Shown in pieces: positions 38,717-48,762 of a DNA stretch of 64,000 bases. The stretch comes from Vibrio cholerae (GTDB lineage Bacteria > Actinomycetota > Actinomycetes > Actinomycetales > Micrococcaceae). Position 1 is the stretch's first letter. Every line of letters begins with the position of its first letter. The stretch lies in assembly GCA_009728235.1 (NCBI GenBank), contig WNZI01000016.1, forward strand, positions 1-64,000. The letters are read 5' to 3'. The notes under the pieces are model-generated. The model was given only the letters and a program-made list of their open reading frames with translations. It was not told where the DNA came from and searched no databases. The translations under genes were made by a program, and so were the position numbers.

Positions 38717-40789
38717 GAGCACGCAGTCGGGTGCCGCCGGCGCGGCGCCGACTCGGTTCGCCCCTCCGGACAGGCGCGGCAGGCGCTCGAGCTGCTCGAC
38801 ACCGCCGTCGGAGCCATGGGCGGGGAGATGCGCGCAGGGCAGCACGAGATGGTGCGGCAGGTCAGCGAGGCCATCCGGTCGGGTGACCATCTGCTCGTGC
38901 AGGCCGGTACGGGGACGGGTAAGTCGCTCGCCTACCTCGTTCCGCTGATCGCCCACGCGATGGAGAGTGAGCGTCCCTCCGTCGTGTCGACGGCGACGCT
39001 GGCCCTGCAGGCCCAGATCGTGGGCCGCGATCTTCCACGCCTCCTGGACGCCGTCCGGCCCGCACTGACCCGTCCTGTCGACGTCGCACTGCTCAAGGGC
39101 AGATCGAACTATGTGTGCAAGCACAAGACCGGCGGTGGCTTTCCCGAGGAGGACACCCGGGACACGCTCTTCAGTCTCGGCGAGGACGCGGCGCCCCATC
39201 CCTCGCCACCGGTCAACGCAGGCGCCCCGGCATCCGCTCTGGGACGGGACGTGGTGCGGCTGCGCGAGTGGGCCGAGGAGACGACGACGGGAGACCGCGA
39301 CGACCTCGTACCGGGCGTGAGTGACCGGGCCTGGCGCCAGGTGTCCGTGTCCAGCATGGAATGCCTCGGCGCCGCCCGCTGCCCTGTTGCCCAGGAGTGC
39401 TTCAGCGAGAAGGCACGCGCTGCCGCTGCTGATGCCGACATCATCATCACCAACCACGCGATGCTGGCGATCAGCGCCTTCGAAGGGCTGGCGGTCCTCC
39501 CGGAGTACGACGTCGTCGTCATCGACGAGGCCCACGAACTCCACGATCGGGTGACCGGCGCCGTGTCCGGGCAGCTCTCCTCGTCGATGGTCAGCGCGGC
39601 CTCCACTGCGCTCCGTCGCCATGCGTCCATCGCGACGGTCGCCCTCGATACAGCGGCCGACGCCCTCGAGGTCGCCTCCGAAGGTCTTCCCTCCGGCCTG
39701 TTACCCAACGGTCTGCCCGAGGATCTCGAGCAGGCGCTCGCCCAGGTGCGCGACGCGGCGCGAGCAGCCCTGTCCGACACCAAGACGGACGGGAAGTCCG
39801 AGGCCGACGCGGACGGCGGACGGCAGGTGGCGCGTTCGCGGGTCACGCTGGTCTTCGATCTGGCGGAACGCATCCTTGCGGCTGCAAGCCTCAACGAAGT
39901 GGTGTGGGCCTCCCGCCCCAGCACGTTCACGCCCGGGTCCGGTTACGCCCAGGCTGACGAGAGCGCACCTGCAACGGTGAACGTCGCCCCGCTGTCCGTG
40001 GCCGCCCGCCTGCGCGAGGGACTGTTCCAGGACCACACGGTCATCCTGACGTCGGCGACACTCGCCATCGGCTCGGAATTCGGACCGGTTGCCGGGTCCC
40101 TGGGCCTGAGCGGCCCCGGTGCTCCCAGCTGGACGGGGGTCGACGTCGGCAGTCCTTTCGACTACCCACGCCAGGGCGTGCTGTATGTCGCGAAGGACCT
40201 GCCCAAGCCCGAGCGCGGGACCTCGGACGCGCAGCTCGCTGAGCTGCTGGCCCTGCTCGAGGCCTCCCATGGAGGAGCGCTGGGCCTCTTCTCGTCCAAG
40301 CGGGCAGCCGAGGAGGCGGCAGAGGCACTCCGTCCGAAGGTCGACTTCGAGATCCTCTGCCAGGGGGAGTCCTCCCTCAGTGCGCTGGTGACGCAGTTCG
40401 CCGATGAACCGGACACCTGTCTGTTCGGCACCATGTCGCTGTGGCAGGGCGTCGACGTACCCGGCGCGTCCTGCCGCCTGGTGATCATCGACCGGATCCC
40501 GTTCCCCCGCCCGGACGACCCGCTGATGACGGCCAGGACACGGGCGGTGGCACGCAATGGCGGCAACGGATTCATGAGCGTGTCGGCGACGCACGCCGCC
40601 GTGCGGCTCGCTCAGGGTGCAGGCCGCCTCATCCGCGCGGCGGGCGACAGGGGTGTCGTGGCCGTGTTGGACAGCCGTCTCGCGACGGCCCGTTACGGCG
40701 GTTTCCTGAGGGCAGCGCTTCCGCCGTTCTGGGCCACGACGGACCGCGATGTCGTCACGGGCATCCTCCAACGGCTGTCCGGTCGCTGA
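38709..40789 (+). CDS. dinG: DinG-family ATP-dependent DNA helicase (one apparent frameshift)
   Basis: An XPD-like iron-sulfur helicase. The ATG at 38709 overlaps the hflX stop. The first residues (MSESTQSGAAGAAPTRFAPP) are in another frame from QALELLDTAVGAMGGEMRAGQHEM onward; one added base near 38770 joins them and gives about 693 residues. It has the Walker A QAGTGTGKSLAYLVP, cluster-ligand Cys residues in NYVCKHKTGGG and LGAARCPVAQECFSEK, the DEAH box VIDEAHELHD, TSATLA, and the C-terminal QGVDVPG and QGAGRLIR motifs. In E. coli dinG is LexA-controlled. No SOS box was found directly before this copy. Confidence 0.92.
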
Positions 40790-40870
40790 CGGCTTTCCTG
40801 CGGGGCGGCACCGAAGCTGCGGTGATCGCCGCCCAGGCGCGGTGGCGGACGAGGAGTGCCCGGACGGCTC

Positions 40871-41650
40871 CTAGAGGGCGCGCATCACGGAGACGACTTT
40901 CCCCATGATGCTGGCGTGGTCGCCGAGGATCGGCTCGTAGCGCGTGTTCTGGGGTAGGAGCCAGGTGTGGCCGTCGCGTTGCCGGAACGTCTTGACCGTG
41001 GCCTCGTCGTCGAGCAGGGCCGCGACGATGTCGCCGTTCTGGGCGCTCTGCTGTCGACGGACCACCACCCAGTCGCCGTCGCAGATCGCGGCGTCGACCA
41101 TGGAGTCCCCGGCGACCCTCAGCATGAAGAGGTCGCCGTGGCCGACGAGTTGTCTCGGGAGGGGCATGACGTCCTCGACCACCTGATCGGCGAGGATCGG
41201 GCCGCCGGCCGCGATGCGGCCGACGAGTGGTACAAGGGCGGTGTCGACGGCGACCTGGTGTTCGAAGGTCGCCTTCTGCTCGGCGGAGGACCCCGGCGCA
41301 TCCGGTGACGCGTCGGAGGTCAGCGTCAGCGGCAGCAGCACCTCCATCGCCCGGGGGCGTTTGGGGTCACGCCGCAGGTAACCGAGGCGCTCGAGCTGCG
41401 ACAGCTGGTGGGTCACGCTCGACAGGCTCGCAAGCCCCACCGTGTCGCCGATCTCCCGCATCGATGGCGGATACCCGTTGTCGGCGATCGAGCGTTGGAT
41501 GGTCTCGAGGATCGTCAGCTGTCGCGCGGTGAGGCCCTTCGACACGGAGCGCCCCCTGGGGCGCCCCCGTCCGGCGGGCATGCGCACGACATCAGCCGCG
41601 AGATCGGCGGTGTTCGATTCCTGCCGTGCTGCCGGTGTTGGTTCCGCCAC
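40871..41650 (-). CDS. lexA: LexA repressor
   Basis: LexA represses the SOS genes and cleaves itself when RecA filaments form. 259 residues from GTG ([10 protein letters not shown]), with a ~40-residue actinobacterial head. The winged helix follows ([49 protein letters not shown]). The cleavage site is Ala148-Gly149 in GRIAAGGP, the catalytic Ser183 lies in AGDSMVDAA and Lys220 in EATVKTF. Its promoter carries a SOS box, so it is autoregulated. It converges on dinG. Confidence 0.96.
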   Translation of the reverse strand: MAEPTPAARQESNTADLAADVVRMPAGRGRPRGRSVSKGLTARQLTILETIQRSIADNGYPPSMREIGDTVGLASLSSVTHQLSQLERLGYLRRDPKRPRAMEVLLPLTLTSDASPDAPGSSAEQKATFEHQVAVDTALVPLVGRIAAGGPILADQVVEDVMPLPRQLVGHGDLFMLRVAGDSMVDAAICDGDWVVVRRQQSAQNGDIVAALLDDEATVKTFRQRDGHTWLLPQNTRYEPILGDHASIMGKVVSVMRAL

Positions 41651-41810
41651 TGGTGCGCCTTTCGCCTGGGACCGCAGATCCCCTCGTGCCCGCCGCGCGC
41701 TCCCTGTGATCGGGAAGCGATTGTGTCAGTGGCGGGTGATTGTCTAGGACTCATCAGCGGCTTGCCTGCAGGTCAGCAGCAGTATCCACCGAAGATGTTC
41801 CGTCCTGCTC

Positions 41811-41839
41811 ACGCTAGGACAGTCGGAGGCACTTTTCAA
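41811..41839 (-). promoter_or_regulatory. lexA promoter (-35/-10)
   Basis: On the minus strand TTGAAA (41839-41834) and TAGCGT (41816-41811) are separated by exactly 17 bases. The -35 overlaps the first LexA box, as expected for repression. Confidence 0.65.
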
Positions 41840-41851
41840 ACATATGTTCGA
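41836..41851. promoter_or_regulatory. LexA (SOS) box, lexA side
   Basis: TCAAACATATGTTCGA differs from the consensus palindrome TCGAACATATGTTCGA at one position. It overlaps the lexA -35. Confidence 0.85.
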
Positions 41852-41903
41852 GCGAGTCTCGACAACCGTCGTCCGTAAGTGCTAGAAATAGGCAGAGAAG
41901 AAA

Positions 41904-41919
41904 TAGAACGTGTGTTCTA
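41904..41919. promoter_or_regulatory. LexA (SOS) box, LysM side
   Basis: TAGAACGTGTGTTCTA is a perfect palindrome in both 6-base arms, with the GAAC-N4-GTTC core. It lies 49-64 bases before the LysM gene start. Confidence 0.85.
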
Positions 41920-41967
41920 ACCGGCTTACGGCCGGCGGACAATAATCGAAGGGACCGAGGACACGTC

Positions 41968-42420
41968 ATGGTTGAAGCGCCCGTACTGCATCGCCCCACC
42001 GCAGCTCGTTCGTCCGTCGCCGCCCGTTCGGAGGCCCACCTCGAGCTGGTATCCGCGTCGCTGCCCGCCCAGGCGCCATCGACCGGTAGCACGGCGGAGG
42101 CACCGGGTGATCGTCCCCTGACGCTCACGCGCCGGGGGCGCCTGCTCCTGGTAGGCCTGCCGATTGCACTCTCCGTCGCGGTCCTGATCCTGTTCGGAGC
42201 ATTCCTGACCTCGCAGGCACAGGCGAGCGAGTCCGTGCCTGCGTCCTCGTCGACCGTGGAGATCAATGTCTCCGCCGGTGAGACGCTCTGGGACCTGGCC
42301 GTTCAGTACGCACCCGAGCGGGATCCCCGCGATGTGGTCGCGGAGATGGTGGAACTCAACGGTCTGCTGAGTTCGACGGTCCAGGCGGGCCAGAGCATAG
42401 CCGTGCCGTCCGAGAACTAG
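41968..42420 (+). CDS. SOS-controlled membrane LysM protein, probable division inhibitor
   Basis: 150 residues: a ~52-residue cytoplasmic head, one transmembrane helix (LLLVGLPIALSVAVLILFGA), a short extracellular linker and a LysM domain (INVSAGETLWDLAVQYAPERDP to VQAGQSIAVPS) that would bind peptidoglycan. The layout and place, divergent from lexA with shared SOS boxes, match YneA of Bacillus, ChiZ (Rv2719c) of Mycobacterium and DivS of Corynebacterium. These halt cell division during DNA damage. Function here is inferred from that synteny, as sequence identity outside LysM is not assessed. Confidence 0.82.
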   Translation: MVEAPVLHRPTAARSSVAARSEAHLELVSASLPAQAPSTGSTAEAPGDRPLTLTRRGRLLLVGLPIALSVAVLILFGAFLTSQAQASESVPASSSTVEINVSAGETLWDLAVQYAPERDPRDVVAEMVELNGLLSSTVQAGQSIAVPSEN

Positions 42421-42437
42421 CAGAGCCGCCGGCAGCT

Positions 42438-42519
42438 GGGTCGTCGAGCCTCCACGGGTGAGCCTCTCCTGATCGGAGAGATCGCGGTTCGACGACCCTC
42501 CGTCCTCCGCGGAGGGTCG
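42438..42519 (+). terminator. two mutually exclusive hairpins after the LysM gene
   Basis: GGGTCGTCGA (42438-42447) pairs exactly with 42489-42498, enclosing a second stem CTCTCC/GGAGAG. A different hairpin pairs 42493-42502 with 42510-42519. The two share bases 42493-42498 and cannot form together. No T-run follows, so this may be a terminator for the LysM gene or a switch-like structure ahead of hisC. Confidence 0.5.
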
Positions 42520-42526
42520 CATCGCT

Positions 42527-42532
42527 TAAACT
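42527..42532 (+). promoter_or_regulatory. -10 of a leaderless promoter for hisC
   Basis: TAAACT, six bases, then the GTG at 42539. The GGAG directly before the GTG is too close for normal use. Confidence 0.5.
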
Positions 42533-42538
42533 CTAGGA

Positions 42539-43641
42539 GTGCCTTCTTCCGTGGACGCCCTGGCGAACCTTCCCCTGCGCGACGACCTCGTGGGTCTGAG
42601 CCCTTATGGTGCTCCCCAGCTGGACGTCCCCATCCTGCTCAACGTCAACGAGAACACGCACGGAGTCCCGGCGGATGTCCATGCAGCGATCGTCGAAGCC
42701 GTGGCGAACGCCACCCGGGGCCTCAACCGCTATCCGGACCGCGAGTTCACGGAGCTGCGCAAGAATCTGGCCGACTACCTCGGGCACGGACTCACCGCCG
42801 ATCAGCTCTGGGCGGCCAACGGCTCCAACGAGGTACTCCAGCAGGTTCTCCAGGCGTTCGGGGGACCGGGCAGGACCGCGATCGGATTCCCTCCGACCTA
42901 CTCCATGTACCCCCTGCTCGCCAGTGGAACGGGGACGCGCTACGTCACAGGAGGCCGTGGCGCGGCCTTCGCGATGACACCCGAGGACACGGCACGCGCC
43001 ATCCGTGAGACCTCGGCCAACATCGTGTTCCTGTGCTCGCCCAACAACCCGACGGGCACCGCCCTCGGGCTGGACGTCATCGAGGCCGCCTACGACGCGG
43101 GCGAGGACGCTCGCGCGATCATCATCGTCGACGAGGCCTATGGAGAGTTCTCGCAGAAGGACACACCGAGCGCGCTCACCCTCCTCCCCGGACGCCCGCG
43201 CCTGCTCGTGTCGCGCACCATGAGCAAGGCCTTCGCCCTCGCCGGGGCCAGGATCGGCTATCTCGCTGCGGCCCCCGAGGTCACGGACGCGCTCCGCCTC
43301 GTTCGTCTGCCGTACCACCTGTCCGCCATCACCCAGGCCACGGCGAACGCGGCACTGACACATGCGGCGACGCTCCTCGCGAACGTCGAGGCGATCAAGG
43401 TGCAACGCGACCGGATCGTCCGGGAGCTCGAAGCCCTCGGGCTCTCGCCGGCTCCGTCCGACGCCAACTTCGTCCTCTTCTCGGGTCTCGAGGATCCGCG
43501 ACGCATCTGGCAGGGGCTGGTGGACGCCGGGGTGCTGATCCGTGACGTGGGAATCCCGGGGTCCTGCGTGTCACCGCGGGAACAGAAGAGGAAACCACGG
43601 TGTTCCTGACTGCACTGGGCGACCTGCTGCGGAACACCTGA
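42539..43641 (+). CDS. hisC: histidinol-phosphate aminotransferase (one apparent frameshift)
   Basis: HisC transaminates imidazole acetol phosphate. It starts at GTG (VPSSVDALANLPLRDDL). It has NENTHGVPADVHAAI, the LWAANGSNEVLQQVLQAFGGPGR PLP-phosphate region, CSPNNPTGTALG, DEAYGEFS, the Schiff-base Lys in SRTMSKAFALAGARIGY, and RLPYHLS. Near 43562 the frame breaks: RDVGIPG must continue as LRVTAGTEEETTVFLTALGDLLRNT, which needs one added base and gives about 367 residues. Without it the essential C-terminal Arg (LRVT) is lost. It heads hisC-hisB-hisH-priA. hisD is not adjacent. Confidence 0.93.
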
Positions 43642-43740
43642 GCGCCCGTCCTCCCGCCCTTTCCTCCTAGACTGGGTCGGTCCCGTCCATCGCCCCGCCT
43701 GCACCTCGCCCGCATGACGGGCACCCACAGAAGGAATGCA

Positions 43741-44358
43741 ATGACAGTTGATGCCGCCCGCGGCCGCACGGCCCGGATCGAGCGGGTCACGAGCGAGTCC
43801 CGTGTCCTCGTCGAGCTCGACCTCGACGGCACCGGTGTGTCCTCGATCGATACGACGGTGCCGTTCTACGATCACATGCTCACGGCACTGTCCAAGCACT
43901 CACTCATCGACCTGACCATCTCCTCCTCGGGCGACACCCACATCGACGTCCATCACACCGTGGAGGACACGGCCATAGCCATCGGCGAGGCGCTGCGGGT
44001 GGCGCTCGGCACGAAGGCCGGCATCCGTCGGTTCGGGGAAGCAACGGTGCCCCTCGACGAGGCTCTGGCGAACGCCGTCGTCGACATCTCGGGGCGGCCG
44101 TTCCTCGTCCACGGGGGAGAGCCCGTCGGGCAGGAGTATCACCTGATCGGCGGTCACTTCACCGGTTCGCTGACTCGCCACGTGCTGGAAGCCATCGCGT
44201 TGCACGCCCAGATCTGCCTGCACGTCACCGTTCGTGCCGGCCGCGATCCCCACCACATCGTCGAAGCCCAGTTCAAGGCGCTTGCGAGGGCGCTGCGGGC
44301 GGCGGTCGAGCACGACCCGAGGGTCGAAGGGATCCCCTCGACGAAGGGGGCGCTATGA
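43741..44358 (+). CDS. hisB: imidazoleglycerol-phosphate dehydratase
   Basis: 205 residues from the ATG with GAAGG upstream. An in-frame ATG nine codons earlier is less likely. Metal-binding motifs are present: [59 protein letters not shown] and [17 protein letters not shown]. It dehydrates imidazoleglycerol phosphate in histidine synthesis. It is the monofunctional actinobacterial form. The stop overlaps the hisH start. Confidence 0.95.
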   Translation: MTVDAARGRTARIERVTSESRVLVELDLDGTGVSSIDTTVPFYDHMLTALSKHSLIDLTISSSGDTHIDVHHTVEDTAIAIGEALRVALGTKAGIRRFGEATVPLDEALANAVVDISGRPFLVHGGEPVGQEYHLIGGHFTGSLTRHVLEAIALHAQICLHVTVRAGRDPHHIVEAQFKALARALRAAVEHDPRVEGIPSTKGAL

Positions 44359-44993
44359 GCACCCGCAGGGTCACCGTGCTCGATTACGGGTCGGGGAACG
44401 TCCGGTCCGTGGTGAGGGCGCTCGAACACGTCGGTGCCGAGGTCGTGCTCAGCGCTGAACCCGACGACGTCCTCAACGCCGACGGTCTGCTGGTGCCCGG
44501 CGTCGGAGCGTTCGCGGCCGTGATGAAAGGGTTGAAGGACGTCGACGCGCTGCGCATGATCGGTCGCCGGGTCGCCGGCGGTCGCCCTGTGCTCGGCATC
44601 TGCGTCGGCCTGCAGATCCTGTTCGACGAAGGGGTGGAGCACGGGGTGCGGACGCCGGGCATGGGGGAGTGGCCCGGGACCGTCGAGCGGTTGAAGGCCG
44701 ACGTCGTCCCCCACATGGGTTGGAACACCGTAGCTGCGCCCGCGGACACCGTCCTGTTCGACGGGATCGCCGACGAGCGTTTCTACTTCGTGCACTCCTA
44801 CGGCGTGCAGGACTGGACCTTCGATGTCACGCAGCCCGCGATGAAGCCACCGCAGGTCACCTGGTCCGACCACGGCGGCCGGTTCATCGCCGCCGTCGAG
44901 AACGGACCGCTCAGCGCCACCCAGTTCCACCCGGAGAAGTCCGGGGACGCCGGGGCGCAGCTCCTGAGGAACTGGACCGAGGGCCTCCGATGA
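44355..44993 (+). CDS. hisH: imidazole glycerol phosphate synthase, glutamine amidotransferase subunit
   Basis: HisH supplies ammonia from glutamine to HisF. 212 residues with [27 protein letters not shown], the nucleophile Cys in [28 protein letters not shown], and the His/Glu pair in [10 protein letters not shown]. It overlaps hisB by four bases. HisF is not in the window. Confidence 0.95.
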   Translation: MSTRRVTVLDYGSGNVRSVVRALEHVGAEVVLSAEPDDVLNADGLLVPGVGAFAAVMKGLKDVDALRMIGRRVAGGRPVLGICVGLQILFDEGVEHGVRTPGMGEWPGTVERLKADVVPHMGWNTVAAPADTVLFDGIADERFYFVHSYGVQDWTFDVTQPAMKPPQVTWSDHGGRFIAAVENGPLSATQFHPEKSGDAGAQLLRNWTEGLR

Positions 44994-44997
44994 GCCC

Positions 44998-45156
44998 ATG
45001 CTGAGCCTGGTGCTCATGGGCGTCGCCGGCCTGCTGATCGGCGGCGCCTTCTCGCTGCGCGGCCAGGAGTTTCCCCGCTGGGTATGGATCGCCTTTCTGG
45101 TCCTGGCGGGCCTTTCCCTGGTGGCCGCCTACCTGTTCACCCTGCCCGGCGACTAG
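44998..45156 (+). CDS. small two-helix membrane protein in the his operon
   Basis: A 52-codon frame from ATG to TAG: a hydrophobic helix (LVLMGVAGLLIGGAFSL), a short loop RGQEFPRW, and a second helix (VWIAFLVLAGLSLVAAYLF). It begins four bases after hisH and ends before priA. Both helices lack charged residues and the loop is polar, as in real hairpin membrane proteins. No function is recognised. A ribosome-binding site is not clear, so translation would depend on coupling to hisH. Confidence 0.6.
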   Translation: MLSLVLMGVAGLLIGGAFSLRGQEFPRWVWIAFLVLAGLSLVAAYLFTLPGD

Positions 45157-45210
45157 CCGGGTCCCTCGCATCGCCCGATCCGGCCCCGGCCGCCTCCACG
45201 AAAGCAGACC

Positions 45211-45969
45211 ATGAGCCCCCTCACCGAATCCCCTCATCTCGAGCTCCTCCCAGCCGTCGACGTCGCGGACGGCCAGGCCGTCCGCCTCGTACAGGGCGAA
45301 GCCGGCAGTGAGACCAGTTACGGGGATCCCGTCGACGCCGCCCTCGCCTGGCAGGAGGACGGCGCAGAATGGGTGCACCTCGTCGACCTGGACGCCGCCT
45401 TCGGACGAGGGTCCAACAGGAAGCTGCTCGAGCGCGTCGTGCGGCAGCTCGACATCAAGGTCGAGCTCTCCGGCGGGATCCGGGACGACGCGTCACTCGA
45501 CGCCGCGCTCGAACTCGGCGCGACCCGCGTGAACCTGGGCACGGCAGCGCTCGAGAACCCCGAATGGACCGAGCGTGCGATCGCGCGCTACGGGGATGCC
45601 GTGGCGGTCGGGCTCGACGTCCGGGGAACAACCCTCGCTGCACGCGGCTGGACCGAGGAGGGCGGCGACCTGTGGGAGGTGCTGCAGCGACTCGAGGACG
45701 TCGGTTGTGCCCGCTACGTGGTGACGGACGTGACCAAGGACGGCACCCTGAAGGGCCCGAACCTCGCGCTCCTGAAGGACGTCCTCGCGAAGACCGCGCG
45801 CCCCGTGGTCGCTTCGGGCGGCATCTCGAGCCTCGACGACATCGCTGCCCTCAGGGACCTCGTCGCCTCCGGCCTCGAGGGAGCGATCGTGGGCAAGGCG
45901 CTCTACGCCGGAGCCTTCACGCTGCCGCAGGCCCTCGACGTCGCAGGGATGCCCGGCGCGGACGCGTGA
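45211..45969 (+). CDS. priA: bifunctional HisA/TrpF isomerase (PriA)
   Basis: 252-residue TIM barrel. The strand-1 segment [18 protein letters not shown] carries the catalytic Asp, and [38 protein letters not shown] with the second Asp, and [10 protein letters not shown] with two phosphate-binding loops follow. In actinobacteria that lack a separate trpF this enzyme serves both histidine and tryptophan synthesis. Whether trpF exists elsewhere cannot be told from this window. It overlaps the next gene by four bases. Confidence 0.93.
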   Translation: MSPLTESPHLELLPAVDVADGQAVRLVQGEAGSETSYGDPVDAALAWQEDGAEWVHLVDLDAAFGRGSNRKLLERVVRQLDIKVELSGGIRDDASLDAALELGATRVNLGTAALENPEWTERAIARYGDAVAVGLDVRGTTLAARGWTEEGGDLWEVLQRLEDVGCARYVVTDVTKDGTLKGPNLALLKDVLAKTARPVVASGGISSLDDIAALRDLVASGLEGAIVGKALYAGAFTLPQALDVAGMPGADA

Positions 45970-46820
45970 CCGGCAGGCAACTCCCCGCGCACATCGCTGC
46001 CGCCCTCGCAGGCAATACCGCGGACTCCGCAGGGCAGCCGTGGGCGGGCCGTAACCTGTCCGGCCCGGACAACCCGCTGCACATCTTCGAGGACGATGAC
46101 GGCTCCGCCGACCTGCGGCTCGCGGCCGCCGTCGCCGCGCTGACGGGACCGGCGGGCCAACCGGGCCCCCGCGAGCGCGCCGTCTTCACCGCCCTGACGA
46201 CGGCCCGGGTCTTCATCCCGATCGTGGCGAGCCTCAGCCGGCCCGGCACGGGTGTCGAGGAGTTGCACGCCGACAAGGAAGCCGACATGGCGCTCGTCAC
46301 GCTGTCAGCACCCGACGGGAGGAAGGCACTGCCCGTCTTCTCGTCGACGCAGGCGCTGCGTCACTGGCACCCCGAGGCGCGGCCCGTCGCCGCATACGCC
46401 TCCCGTGCCGCACTCGCGGCCGCCGCCGAACAGGCCGAGCTGATGGTGCTCGACCCGGGGGCCGACGTCACTGTCGTCCTCCGTCGTCCTGCCGTCTGGT
46501 CCCTCGCGCAGCAGGTCCGATGGACGCCGTCGTACGAGGACCACGCCCTCGCTGCGCTGGTCGAGGGCGCAGCGGACGGGGAGGGGAACATCCTGTCCGT
46601 CGCCCTGCGGCCGGCTGCCGGCGTCCTGACCCGGAGCGCCGACGGTACCATTGCGTCGGGCGGAGGACCGGGGCCCGAACTGCGCATGGATCTGCAGCTC
46701 CGCCCCGGCTTGAGGCCGGACGAGGTGCGCGATACCGTCGCCTCCTTCCGGGCGAAGCTGCTGGGCCTCACGGACTTCGTGGACCGCGTCGACTCGCTCG
46801 ACATCAAACTCATGGGCTGA
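45966..46820 (+). CDS. SseB-family protein
   Basis: 284 residues from GTG overlapping the priA stop. It has [50 protein letters not shown] and LVLDPGAD, which match the SseB N-terminal domain found in actinobacterial proteins encoded next to his genes. A C-terminal helical part ends [16 protein letters not shown]. The molecular function is not established. Confidence 0.82.
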   Translation: MTGRQLPAHIAAALAGNTADSAGQPWAGRNLSGPDNPLHIFEDDDGSADLRLAAAVAALTGPAGQPGPRERAVFTALTTARVFIPIVASLSRPGTGVEELHADKEADMALVTLSAPDGRKALPVFSSTQALRHWHPEARPVAAYASRAALAAAAEQAELMVLDPGADVTVVLRRPAVWSLAQQVRWTPSYEDHALAALVEGAADGEGNILSVALRPAAGVLTRSADGTIASGGGPGPELRMDLQLRPGLRPDEVRDTVASFRAKLLGLTDFVDRVDSLDIKLMG

Positions 46821-46847
46821 CGGAGCCGTCGGCCGGAAAGACTCATC

Positions 46848-48142
46848 GTGAACTTCGCTGTATACCGGGAACTGCTCCGCATTCGTTCCGTCCGCATGCT
46901 GCTGATCGTCGGCATGATCGCCCGGTTCCCGCACTCGGCTGCAGGGGTGCTCCTGACGCTGCACGTCGTGCAGACCCTCGACCGCGGCTACGCGGAAGCG
47001 GGTGCCGTAGCCGCCGTCGTCACGATCGGGATCGCCGTCGGTGCGCCGTGGCGCGGCCGGCGGATCGACACCGTCGGATTGCGCCGTGCGCTCGTCCCGT
47101 CCGTCCTGGCGGAAGCGGTCATCTGGTCGGTCGCACCGCATCTGCCCTATGCGTGGCTGCTCGTCGCCGCGCTGGTGGGCGGACTCTTCACCCTTCCCGC
47201 TTTCTCCGTCATCCGCCAGGCACTCGGCGTGCTGGTCGAGGGGGACCGGCGACGCACCGCTTTCACGCTCGACGCGATCTCCACCGAGGTCGTCTTCATG
47301 GCGGGACCCGCTGTCGGGGTGGTCCTGGCGACGCAGATCTCCACCGTACTCGGGCTGACACTCGTGGGACTGGCGACGGCGACCGCCGGGCTCTTCCTGA
47401 TGTGGTTCAACCCGCCCACCCGCTCGGAGCAGCTTCCGGACGCAGGAACCGTGCCGGCCGCGGCGCCGCCGGGGTCGGTGAAGCCGCAGCAGACCTCATC
47501 GGCTCCCATGATGCACCCCACCGCGGACGCGCCTCCCTGCTCCACCGCGGTGTGCGCCAGGCCTTCCCCTGGCTGACAGGTCCGCTCGTCGTGGTCATGA
47601 TCATCGCTGCAGGGGCCGGGCTGGTGCTGTCCGGCTCGGAGGTGGGGATCGTCGCGGCACTGGAACTCTCGGGGAACGAGGGACAGCTGGGGCTCGTCTT
47701 CGTGGCGTGGTGCGCGGCGTCCGTGGTCGGCGGACTGGTCTACGGAGCCCTCCGTCGTCCGATCGCGCCGTCCGTGCTCCTCATCGGCATGGCGTTGTTG
47801 ACCCTGCTGATGGGGTTCGCCGACAGCACCCTGTCCCTCGCCCTGCTCTCCATCCCGCCGGGACTGTTGTGCGCCCCGGTGTTGTCGGCCGCATCCGAGA
47901 AAGTGGCGGATCTCGTTGCCGAGGACCGCAGGGGGGAGGCGATGGGCTGGTACGGCTCTGCGCTGACGTCCGGTGTGGCGCTCGGGGCTCCGGTCGCGGG
48001 CCTGCTCATCGACCTGACGGGCCCCTGGGGCGGGTTCACGGCGGTCGGCGTCGTCTCGGCCGTGATCGGAGTGGTCGGGCTCGGGGCCCGGAACCTCGGC
48101 ACGAAGACCACGACGAGGGAATCCTCGCACGCGACCCGGTAG
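46848..48142 (+). CDS. major facilitator superfamily transporter (one apparent frameshift)
   Basis: About 431 residues and 11-12 transmembrane helices once one base is added near 47470. The first half (MNFAVYRELLRIRSVRML, GAPWRGRRIDTVGLRRALV, the loop-2-type motif) is in one frame and the second half (GVRQAFPWLTGPLVVVMII onward, ending TRESSHATR) in another. The start is GTG. The two halves meet in the cytoplasmic central loop (ADLIGSHDAPHRG). The substrate is unknown. A hairpin with a 10-G loop lies downstream. Confidence 0.85.
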
Positions 48143-48220
48143 CTCTCGGCAGGCGGGGATGCGTCCGCCCTCCGAGCGGCACGCCCTCCGGCATCCTCTG
48201 CGGTCGCACGGAAGACAGGG

Positions 48221-48253
48221 CCGGCCGGCACCCGGGGGGGGGGTGCCGGCCGG
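48221..48253 (+). terminator. hairpin with an all-G loop after the MFS gene
   Basis: CCGGCCGGCACCC (48221-48233) pairs exactly with 48241-48253 around seven Gs. Counting the stem, ten Gs occur in a row (48234-48243). Confidence 0.65.
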
Positions 48254-48294
48254 TGCAGGAGGCGGGGTGCCGGCCGGAGCAGGAGGCGGGGTGC
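48240..48294. repeat. 24-base tandem repeat, 2.3 copies
   Basis: Units at 48240-48263 and 48264-48287 differ at one base, and a third starts at 48288. The first unit contains the right arm of the terminator hairpin. Confidence 0.8.
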
Positions 48295-48330
48295 TAGGCC
48301 ACGTGTCAGCCGTAGCTTGACAGGGGTGCG

Positions 48331-48762
48331 TCAGTTGACGGGGCCCGTGTACTTCTCGCCCGGGCCCTTGCCGGGCGGATCGGGGATGATCGACGCCTCC
48401 CGGAACGCGAGCTGCAAGGACCGGAGCCCGTCGCGCAGGGGCCCGGCGTGCTGGGAGCCGATCTCGGGAGCCGCCGCCGTGACGAACCCGGCCAACGCCG
48501 TGATCAGCTTGCGAGCCTCGTCGAGATCCTTGAGTTGTTCTGCATTTTCCTCCTGAGCGAGGCCGCACTTCACCGCAGCGGCACTCATGAGATGCACCGC
48601 GGAGGTGACGATGACCTCGACGGCTGCCACCTCGGAGATGTCGCGCATCTGCTGGCGGACGTCCTGCTCGGCCGCGTCCTGCTCCTCGACGAAGCTGCGC
48701 CGGGAGGTGGGCGCCGTCGCGTCGTCGGGAGTCTGCTGCGGATTGTCGTGTGGCGTGTCCAT
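48331..48762 (-). CDS. DUF1844 protein
   Basis: 143 residues (MDTPHDNPQQTPDDATAP start). The C-terminal helical domain DISEVAAVEVIVTSAVHLMSAAAVKCGLA, DLDEARKLITALAGFVTAAAPEIGSQ and LRDGLRSLQLAFREA is the DUF1844 family, encoded next to infC in many actinobacteria. Function unknown. An in-frame ATG eight codons earlier gives no better context. It is divergent from infC, so the two share the 296-base region between them. Confidence 0.88.
   Translation of the reverse strand: MDTPHDNPQQTPDDATAPTSRRSFVEEQDAAEQDVRQQMRDISEVAAVEVIVTSAVHLMSAAAVKCGLAQEENAEQLKDLDEARKLITALAGFVTAAAPEIGSQHAGPLRDGLRSLQLAFREASIIPDPPGKGPGEKYTGPVN

Larger units (their letters stand above)
41651..41967. other. lexA / LysM divergent regulatory region
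   Basis: 317 gene-free bases. It contains the lexA promoter, two LexA boxes 68 bases apart (centre to centre), and an AATAAT hexamer at about 41940 with GAGG behind it that could serve the LysM gene. The lexA leader would be about 150 bases long. No small gene was recognised in it. Confidence 0.6.

Noticed and set aside
48240-48294. CRISPR-like or attachment-site repeat
   Set aside because: Direct tandem units with no spacers, no integrase nearby and no tRNA gene.
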